This document shows, one piece after another, positions 1-10,200 of a DNA stretch of 23,088 bases; the first letter of the stretch is position 1, and the number at the start of each line of letters is the position of its first letter. A model generated the notes under the pieces. The model made no database searches. It saw nothing but the letters and a program-made list of their open reading frames with translations, and was not told the origin of the DNA. The stretch comes from Saccoglossus kowalevskii (lineage: Eukaryota; Hemichordata; Enteropneusta; Harrimaniidae). The translations under genes were made by a program, and so were the position numbers. The DNA lies in the NCBI RefSeq assembly GCF_000003605.2, contig NW_003132860.1, forward strand, positions 48,564 through 71,651. Direction: 5' to 3'.

Positions 1-574
1 GCACCTCTATACTTAGTCTTTTGATAAATATAACCTAAATTACTGTTCCTGAACGAGACAACAGACAGAGAATGTTTTATTTAAAAACGTCACAAAACCT
101 TCTCGCTACCTTAAAACAGTTTGAATGAACGAAACAATTCTCACATAGACCCATTTTGTAGTGGCCCTCTATTGTTTCATTTTTTTCTGATTTCCTGGAA
201 GATGTTATCACAACATTATACCATTACTTTAATTATAAGATTTCAGAGACAGCACAACTTTTACAATGACTTTGACAGCTGGGAAAAATTGACTTGCTGA
301 ATAAATAATCATTGGTTTGAAAAGGAGGAAAAATTGACACATGCAATTTATTGTATGTGTCAAGATAATTGTGAAAGTCTAAACAAATTCCATCATCTTT
401 TCATTCTTTAATTTTCTCAGCTTCTTAAAGAATAGACCAGGAATATACAAATCAATTACAATTTATTAGCACAATTTCCCTCATATCTCATGCTTGACCA
501 AGTTGTACAGAACTTACTACTAACATGACCAATGTATGACTATTGTCCTCAGTACCCATTTGAGCATTTAAACA
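1..574. other. No gene recognised
   Basis: AT-rich sequence on the 3' side of the MARF1 exons. No reading frame resembling the vertebrate MARF1 C-terminus was found on the minus strand, so this is either the last intron or 3' untranslated and flanking sequence. Confidence 0.65.
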
Positions 575-637
575 GAATGCAGAATACAGAATGGAGAATG
601 GAGAATAGAGAATAGAGAATAGAGAATAGAGAATAGA
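575..637. repeat. 7-bp tandem array, 9 copies
   Basis: Nine units related to GAATAGA from 575 to 637, the first four diverged. The last unit is also the first seven bases of the 50-bp minisatellite, whose every unit begins with the same or a similar 7-mer. The short array may have seeded or derived from the longer one. Confidence 0.93.
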
Positions 638-1330
638 GCAGGGAGTGATCACCTAGTGTAGGTTGTAGTTTGGTAAGGTAGAATAGAGCAGCAAGTGATC
701 ACCTAGTGTGGGTTGTAGTTTGGTAAGGCAGAATAGAGCAGGGAGTGATCACCTAGTGTGGGTTGTAGTTTGGTAAGGTAGAATAGCGCAGCGAGTGATC
801 ACCTAGTGTGGGTTGTAGTTTGGTAAGGCAGAATAGAGCACGGAGTGATCACCTAGTGTGGGTTGTAGTTTGGTAAGGTAGAATAGCGCAGCGAGTGATC
901 ACCTAGTGTGGGTTGTAGTTTGGTAAGGTAGAATAGAGCAGTGAGTGATCACCTAGTGTAGGTTGTAGTTTGGTAAGGCAGAATAGAGCAGTGAGTGATC
1001 ACCTAGTGTGGGTTGTAGTTTGGTAAGGCAGAATAGAGCAGGGAGTGGTCACCTAGTGTGGGTTGTAGTTTGGCATGGCAGAATGGAGCAGGGAGTGATC
1101 ACCTTGTGTGGGTTGTAGTTTGGTAAGGCAGAATGGAGCAGGGAGTGATCACCTCGTGTGGGTTGTAGTTTAGTAAGGCAGAATAGAGCAGGGAGTGGTC
1201 ACCTAGTGTGGGTTGTAGTTTGGCATGGCAGAATGGAGCAGGGAGTGATCACCTCGTGTGGGTTGTAGTTTGGTAAGACAGAATGGAGCAGCGAGTGATC
1301 ACTTAGTGTAGGTTGTAGTTTGGTGAGGCA
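631..1330. repeat. 50-bp minisatellite, 14 copies
   Basis: Fourteen units of exactly 50 bp starting at 631 (GAATAGAGCAGGGAGTGATC, then ACCTAGTGTGGGTTGTAGTT, then TGGTAAGGCA). Each holds the 8-bp palindrome GTGATCAC or a close variant. A longer-period pattern is visible: the GTGGTC plus TGGCATGGCA variant at 1031 recurs at 1181. It lies about 150 bp downstream (minus strand) of the donor of the last visible MARF1 exon. Confidence 0.97.
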
Positions 1331-1485
1331 GAATAGAAGAAGGAGTGTAGTTCAGTGGGTGAAGCAATAAAAGGGCGAGATTTATCACAGGAGCCAAACA
1401 CAAAATTTAGGCTGCAGCTCAGTGAGGCAGACAAAAACAAAAATGTCACCAAAAAAGGGTTATTTTGATGAAAGATAATGCTCAC

Positions 1486-1629
1486 CTATGTTTGATGGTA
1501 GAGGTGGTGGTGATTCAAAGGAGATCAGATCTTTATGTATATATTCTGGTATTAATGCTGGTGATGGCAATCCAGAAGGAGCAAAACCATGACATAATAA
1601 ATCTTCAGGCGATTTCATATCCAGCAGTT
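1486..1629 (-). CDS. MARF1: MARF1 exon: conserved C-terminal motif
   Basis: A 144-bp exon, phase 1 at both ends, acceptor TCTTGTAG, donor AACATAG|GTGAGC. It encodes [47 protein letters not shown] after a split Glu codon. This matches vertebrate [29 protein letters not shown] and SADLIQFEE in the tail region reported to bind the decapping scaffold EDC4. If the donor is skipped, the frame adds GEHYLSSK and stops at 1460-1462, so this could also be the last coding exon. I could not find a further exon between 1 and 1480. Confidence 0.9.
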
Positions 1630-4167
1630 CTACAAGATTAAACATAGAAAAACTTCAAAGTCTCATTTTCTGAACAAAATTGAAGCATTTCAAGAAATAC
1701 ACATAAGGTGCCAAAGATCAACATATACATACCCAATTGGAAACTGAAAGTTTAGCCTTTTCACCACTAGAATTTTTATGCAATTTTTTCATATATTCTC
1801 CGATATTTCAGAAAATGAACCATAATTTGGAGCCAACAGACCAAATTTTATTCAATTTTCAGTTTTACTCAAAAAATTCAGCTAATCTTCTGAAGTAAAG
1901 TGCAAACTATAAACAGGACTATATGTGAATTTGTGATGAAAAGAAGGATCGAGTGGTTATACATGATGTGAATTAAATTGTGTTGAATAAAATTTGTGAA
2001 GCAAAATGAATTTAAAGCTCAGCAAAGACATGTTAGACAGGTCAAGTGATACACACCATTCCATTGAACGTACATACGCGAGACACACAAGAACAATTGT
2101 TTTTACCTGTATTGTTACTTGCAGAAATATTTTGACCCTTTTCCGGACTGCCTTCCTTTACTGGAAATTAAACAAAATGAGTTGACAGTGTCACAAATTG
2201 TTCCAATAGAACACAGTCTTGAAAAGCAGCAATTTTATAGAATCCAATGGTAAAACAATTACGGGTTGAATTTCAGTCAAATAATATATCAAACAAGACA
2301 TTGACATAGTTGATTTTTATTGGATTGATTTAACATTTGAGGACATGAAATTATGTCTTGTCTCTGTAACAACTATAAAAAAAAAATTTTTTTAGGCAAG
2401 TCTGAGAAATGGTTGACATGGCCTGCTGAAAACCTCTTGACATACCAGAATTAATGGGAAAGAAAGGGTGTTAGTCTACAATTTGTTGAGACATAAAAAT
2501 CCAATATGGCTACCAGTTAACTTTGAATCAAATCACAAAATAAACTGACATGCATTAGTAAGCCACACCTGAGAAATGAAAAATACCATGTTTGAAATGG
2601 TCATAGGTCCACTCTACTGTATTCCACTCGTTGTTAAAATGCCATGACTACATACCTGATTTCACTTTTACTGGCACAACTGGTTCTTTAAATACTCTGG
2701 CATTTTTTTTATTTTCACGACAATTTACCTCATCTGGAACTGGAAGCAAAGAACATTTAGAAATAAGAATATTTAGAAATAAAAACAATTGAGATACCGG
2801 TAGGTGGTTATTAACACCAAATACTCATAATGAACGGCCATTTTATGTCTAGATTACATTTGTACATTGCATTTTATTACCATGTATGTACATGAGGTAT
2901 CATAGCCAGTCAATACTTCACCATTTCACCATGGCAGATCCTGTTCAATCATTATTTATTTTAATGTGTGTCCTCTCTGGCAATTTGACATCCCACTATT
3001 TTGCATTACAACATTGCCATAAGCTACACTAAATCTGATTGGGCGCAAGTTTTACCATAAGATCTCGGTATACATAACCTATAGGTAGAATTGTGCATGG
3101 GTTTGTGGGGGAGTATGTTTACATCAAGTATCAAAAACAAAGCTACCATATTTCTTTGGTCAAAATAACTAATATTCTAATGGTTCAACAACAAATGTGA
3201 TTTTTGGTTTATATGCAATTCTATTGGAGATGCACTTCTGATAGAGCAAATACAGTATTCAGACAATGGTACCAGGGTGTAAACAATATCATTTAAATAG
3301 ACAACTGTTTGGTTGCTATGAAATTCGTTTTTTTTTTTTTTATAATATCACAAAGATCAAAAGATTGACGCTTTCAATAGCACCCCTTTACAACTCATAA
3401 GCATTTTATTAATAAATGGCACGACTTATACGTATTATGTATTGAATACCAGGATTCTCCCTAGGCCATTATAGAGTTAGGGATTCCCTAACTCTTTATT
3501 CGGATAAACAATACAATAGTGAACGTAACAATTAATACAATAGGGAATTAACATATTATATTGTTATGCAAATTAGCTGATACTTTGTGCTATTTTCCTG
3601 GGGGGACATTAAATACATTTGTGAAAAAATAATGAATTTAAAGGTTACCTTCATCTTCTATGATGACATCTCCACCATCTTTACCTCCTTCTACATACGA
3701 CTTGGTTCTTTTAAAACTACGCCCTATAAACAATGGCAGGTATGGATAATATTATTGAGTTGAATAACAGTCTGCTAATGCAAAGATTAGTATCCCATAA
3801 TGCAATGGTACAATTGCAAAGATATGACATTGGTATGTGATAATCAAGTCCGTATACAGAGATAGTATGAAGTACAATTATTCAGTTTTGAAGCATTGTA
3901 ACAAATAATATGGAATCTTTTATGACAGACCCTTTTTATTTACTAAATATAATTAGACACAAAGCCAAGTAAAACAAATTAGGTGTTTGCACTAATGGGC
4001 TGAATAATACTCAGTAGGGTTTTTGTTTATTTTCCCCAGAATATAAACTGCATGGCAATACGACTGCAATGCTTTGTTTTTCTGCTACACTGGTCTAACA
4101 TCATCACAGTCTTCATCCTGACTGCCACAGGGTTTGAGTTAGTATAAGTCAGTGTTTCCACTGATTG

Positions 4168-4207
<40 letters not shown>

Positions 4208-7200
4208 GAAGATACAGTGTAGTTGCTAACCTTTCAGATCCGAGTTAAGAGTGACTGTTTTCCCAGGTCCTCTTCCTGTTATTGACAAGACTTGTGGAAC
4301 TAAAGCCAACAATGCACTCAAATTGCCACACCCATACTGACTTGGCTGGAGCATGTTACCAAACATTTGAAGATATGCCTCAGCAAATTTCATAAATGCA
4401 ATTGCACCATGGTGTTTCCGTAGTAACAGTCTGGCCTTCCTTGCAAACTGATGTAGAGGGATTAGTTCAACATAGCTGTCTTCTGTCCATTCATTCCTCA
4501 CCTGAAATACATGCAATATAATATACTGTAAACAGTTTCCTTGGAGTTGCTATCAATATTTGGAATTTGGTATTTTTTGTGTTAGTGGCTGTGATTCACT
4601 GTTTTAAAGATCCAAACTGAAATGTTCCTTGTTATAAAAATTCGCAAAAAACAACAACAACAAGCAGCCTCTCGGCTGAGATAGCCCCGCTGTTAGCAAT
4701 GCACATTTCAATTAAAGAACAGAAGATATCATTAGAAAATGAACAATATGCTTAGTATCAATGCAATGGGACTTGCTGTTTTCAACAAGAATTCAAAAAT
4801 ATCATTTTTGACCATAAATGATTGTGGTTTTTAACAAGAAGAAAATATCACTTTTTACCAATAATGACAAAAACAATCATCAAAATTAGAGAATTGAAGA
4901 TATCATCATGAAATGAACAAATCTGAAAGAAGTCCACATGTAGTACCTATATATGTAATATCAAAGCAATTGGACTTGCGGTTTTTAACAAGAAGTCGAA
5001 AATATCACTTTTTACCAAAAATGACAAAAATATTCACCAAAATTAGAATTAAAGATATCATCATGAAATGAACAAATCTGAAAGAAGTCCACATGTAGTA
5101 CCTATATATGTAATATCAAAGCAATTGGACTTGCGGATTTAAACAAGAAGTTGAAAATATCACTTTTTACCAAAAATGACAAAAATATTCACCAAAATTA
5201 GAGAATTGAAGATATCATCATGAAATGAACAAATCAGAGAGGTCTACCCAAGGTACATATACACCAAGTATCAAAGCATTCAGGCTTGTAGTTTTCAAGA
5301 AGAAGTCGAAAAAGTAAAACATTGACACGGACGACGACGACAACGATGGCGCCGGACGACGGCGCCGGACAATCACTCATATGATAAGCTCCGCTCGACA
5401 AAGTCGACAGCAGAGCTAAAAAAAGAGTCTCTTACTGTATACAGTATTTTAAAGATTATAGACTGGCGAACATACATTTCACATGAATTTATTGTACTGT
5501 AAAGCCAAGACTAAACATTAACAGTTTATGGTTAATTTGTTCACAAAAATCCATGAGTGAGTGCTATAAAAATCCATTTTATTAATTTTACATGTACCTT
5601 TAACGAACATGTAACTAGAAACATAATTGTTTTTTTTTTCGAGGACGAAAAAAAAAGATTTTCACATAAATTTTTAATGACACAAGTAAATAATTGTCTA
5701 TTGAGCTATCAGACATTGTATGTTTGAGGGATGCAATTTATGGTTTACACTGAGGAGAAAACTTTAATTTACACTTACTTTACAGATATGAGACACTGCC
5801 TTCAGTAAATCAGTAATTTTACTGAATCCATATTCTATTGGTGTAATTCTATGAGACCACATAAGAAAGTATGCATGGGCAAACTCGTCAACTGAAAGAC
5901 GGCCATTGTCTTGTTCCATCAGGAGTACCAAGGTTTGATGTGCAAACTCTTGAAGACATGTTCTGTCTATTAAACATATTGTTGCATTTGAACCATGACC
6001 AATCACCTGAATAATGAAAAAGGTGTCATTAATAAATTTAACAGTACAGATAGGCCAGCCATGCACACAATTTTACCTAGGGCGAGTGCAAAGTATATAA
6101 CTGGTAAGACAAGGAACATTGTGCATAATCTGTCGTCAAAAGCTTATATGGTCTGTAAAAAAAAAACGAAAACTTTTTGCTGTAGGTACTGCTTGTTTAT
6201 TTAAAAGTAATTCAACAGTTCTTTGAAATCTGATACCCTATTGCACTTAGTTGGCAATTCATTTAACAGTAAATTATACTTTTTTTTGAGTAAGAATATA
6301 TTGACAGTAATATTATAGAAAAGATCATAGAATGATTTCCAAGATAGAGTATGCAAGTGGTGTGGTATATCTTGAATAAAGTGAGATTGCACAATTATCA
6401 TAAAATCACCAGACAAACCCACATTTTTAGATAAACCTTTGGAAGATCAGCCACTCCCACCTGATGTGTCATTAGCTGATACTGATAAAAGAGTACTAGG
6501 TTTAGGGTGATTTCTCACATATACTAGTACACCAGTGGACATAGAGCTCTTGGGGGCTGAACCCTCAAGTGTATGACAATTATGTCATAATAGTATTGGT
6601 AGTATAAACTGATAGTTACTTTTGTTATTTGAGCTAAGAGTAAAGTAATATTAAACCAACAAACCTGCACAATGCATGGAAATTTGTTCATCAACTGAGT
6701 GACAGAGGTTACATTGAAATCATCCAAGCAGAGTGGGTGACCATATTGTTTAGCATAGATCAATAAAGACTCATCTAAAAGCAGGCTTTGTGCTCTATTT
6801 CTTCTCAATAGATAGATGAACTGCTTAGCAACCACTGAGAGCTGTTCTACATAAGTCAGACACACAATCTTCTCATCTCCATGTTCAAAAACCTAGAACA
6901 CAACCACGGGAAAGTCAATGTCAAAATTTATACCACTCTTTGCCCCAATCCTCCAAATTTTTCCAAGCCTTTCATTGAATAGAATACACTTTTCCTCCAG
7001 CATCTACATTTACACATTTATAGACAGCTAGCTGTTTTATTGTTAAAAACAAATTACAAATATACTAGCAAGCAGACAAGGTAAATTTCTTACAATGAAA
7101 TTTACTCCTAAAATAAAAGGTTTGAATCATAGATTTTTAGATCGATTAGTTGTGTTGTTAGTATATGCTGTAAGAGCTAGGCGGGTGATGGGTGCGGAAA

Positions 7201-10200
7201 AGCACCAAGTGGCTCATTATAATGCATACATGCATCAGACATGTATAAGATTGACTTTACTGTTCTGATTATTGTCCCATTGTTCCACACAAAATGTGTC
7301 TTGTTCAGGTAAAAGTACTAGCCACTGTTAGCCTGAGCTTACAATTTAACTGCAAAATTAGCCATTAATTCCAGACAATGTACTACGGTAGATGCATGAT
7401 AGGTACCAGCTAAGATTATTAATGTAAAATCTGTATTAGAAGACAGTTTCTATTAAAATGTTACAATGCAACAGAGGGGATGCAGCTTCTATTAGAGCAA
7501 ATACACAATGATGGAATTTTTGCTTCTCAATTGTTCAAAAAGAATGGGTGCGACTTCTATTAGAATACAGCTTCTAATGCAGTACTGGCAACTGGTAAAG
7601 CATATCCTGCCAGCTCCATGTACCTCTACACTGACTTGACAAGATAAGATAAGATAATCTTACAACTCAAGCAGTAAATTTACTGTCTGTGAATGGAATT
7701 ATGTTTAGTAATCTACTCATTGAGTTGGCTTCAAGCACTAACTGCTCGCAGTGTGTTCCAACCAGTCATTGAATAATGAATAATTTGGTTGTAAGATTCC
7801 AAATCAGTACAGAAAATCAAAAAATCAAAGATTTGAATGACATACCTTAACAGTGTCATTAAGAGCTTCAAATAATTCAATCAACTTATTAAAGCCATAA
7901 TCAGCTACTCTGCACTGCCGTCCAAAATGATGATGATAAGCAGGAATGAACCGTGAAAAAGCCATACGAAATCTTGGCTGGTGACGCAACATATCTATCA
8001 CATCCTTTGCAAATTTTTTGGTCTTAATAATTTCTTCTGGAGTCTGATCTGTGAGAAAAAACAATGATTTTTGATAAATTAAGCTAAAGTGTGAAGATGA
8101 TTGCATTCTGCTGACAGACTATCATCAAAACTAAAGTGATAGTTGCATGCAATGGACAAGAAAATTTTGTCACAGTGGTTTCTCATTCACACACATGCTG
8201 GGTTCAATGGTGGTAACAATTTCAGTGAATTTGACTGATATAGGTAAACAAGTTCATATATACTGAGCCAGTGCAACTTTACTCGATAACATCAAAAATT
8301 GACATATTATTACCTCTCCTGGGAATAGAAATTACCATCTCGTCACCATATCCAGATATCTGAAAATAAATTGCAAGTTATTAAATCTTCAAACGATACA
8401 TAGTATAGTAACATAGAAACTATCCCAAAAATATATTCATTCAAACCATTTTTTATGCTCATTCACTAGCAGCTGGACGACAATCTAGGAATTAGTCGTG
8501 GTTTCATGCATAAAGCTTATTTATTTACTATTGCTTATTTCATTAACAGCTGATTACACTAAATTCACAATCTATGCAACATAAATTCAGCAAAATTCAA
8601 CCTAGGAAATATACATCAATGTTATCAGATATCACATACCATGACTGTGTTCTCAGCAAGTTCATTCAATAAATCTTGTAATTCACAGACACCATAGTCA
8701 GTTACATGCCAGTCTCTGGCAAAACATCGTTGATAAGCGACAGGAAATTCTGCCATACACACCTGGTAAAAACAAAATGGAAATTATTCAAAACATAGCA
8801 AAACAATGGTAAAGCTTTCTATGATCAAATTCTTATTAACACTATGAAAATTGATATATCAAATGGTTCAAGAAGGATCATATATTGAGGACATGAAGCT
8901 AGTCTGCACTTGACAAATAGAAAGTTGTGGTGTCCAAGTAATCACCAAAATCAAACAAAATTTTTATGATCACTCAAGACCATGTTTGCAGAACATGACT
9001 TCTAGATTCTATTTCTATCGTATTTATCCGGGTATAAGCCCAGGGTCCTGAACATGGAAAATTGCCAAAAATTAGAGGTGGGCATTTGCCGGGAGATCCC
9101 CGGCAAAAAAAAACGAAAGTTGACAACACGCAGATCGAACTGCGGCAGGGAATAGAACGGCAAATACAAACATGAAACGGAAATAAATGAACAATATGCA
9201 ACACTAGAAGTAAAACAAAAATAATGTATTGCTTATAATGTGACAAATAAACCAGAAATAATAAAAATCGACACTGAGGAATCATTTGAATTAGGATTTT
9301 CCCGCCGACAAACACGCCCAATACGCATGAACTAAAATGAATTAAAATGTCTGGGGTTAAACTGCGTAAAATGATTTCGGGTTTCGACAAATTACGAATC
9401 AACCGTCATACAAGATCAATAATAATTTACAAATTTACACAGTAAAAATTATAAAAATTCATAGCTGTTTGAAAAAACTTCTCAGATCTTTATTTGTACG
9501 TTCATTGCCATCTTCGTCAAACTCAAAACCCTCAAATGTCCAAGTCGGCGTCACTGTAGCCGTCGAACAAAATCCCTACAACTTATTCCTGAAGTTCGTT
9601 GATATCGTCCCACACAATTTGGACTTAGCATTTTTAATCCACAGATTTCGCAGTCTGTAAGCTTGGCACTTTTCATTCATGTCTAATCATAATAAAGAGA
9701 CAAGAAAAAAATAGGGTCGCTCTGCTGCAATGGCACACGATGCCTTTGTTTACAGTCTAGCAATCATCTTTGACCTCTATGCATCTGCTTTACTGATTGG
9801 CTAAGAATGACATCACTACTAGTATTTCATCATAAAGGTCAAATCGTGACAATAGCGGTGATAAAAGATGGTAAAAAAATTGGCAGTCTTCGGCGTGACA
9901 TTGCAAAATTGCTGGCCCTAGTTATGGATTCGCAAGCTGCTACACAATATTTATAAAGCCAAAATAACGTGATTTCAACCATTCTCCCAGGTACGGGTTG
10001 CTACAATATTGCAACATTGTTTTCATTGTTGACGACGCTAAAGCCGAACGAATGCAACACTTGCTTAGCGGCTCTCCTTATACGATTTGCTTGAATCGCT
10101 TCTAAGGAAGCACAAACCAAACGGCCGACCCTTTTTAGGGCCACGACATATTTCAACAAGCAGCCTCTCGGCTGAGATAGCTATGCTGTTAGCAATGCAC

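Noticed and set aside
347-352. AATAAA on the minus strand as the MARF1 poly(A) signal
   Set aside because: The hexamer is common in AT-rich DNA, and the end of the transcript is not known; nothing else supports it.
631-1330. Regular 50-bp units considered as a CRISPR-like array
   Set aside because: There are no unique spacers between repeats, and the host is a eukaryote; it is a minisatellite.
3473-3495. TTAGGG facing CCCTAA, as in a telomere-type fusion point
   Set aside because: Only a single hexamer on each side; an ordinary short palindrome is enough to explain it.
8974-9402. 142-residue minus-strand open frame, hydrophobic
   Set aside because: It crosses the left end of the TIR transposon into host intron and resembles no family; AT-rich chance frame.
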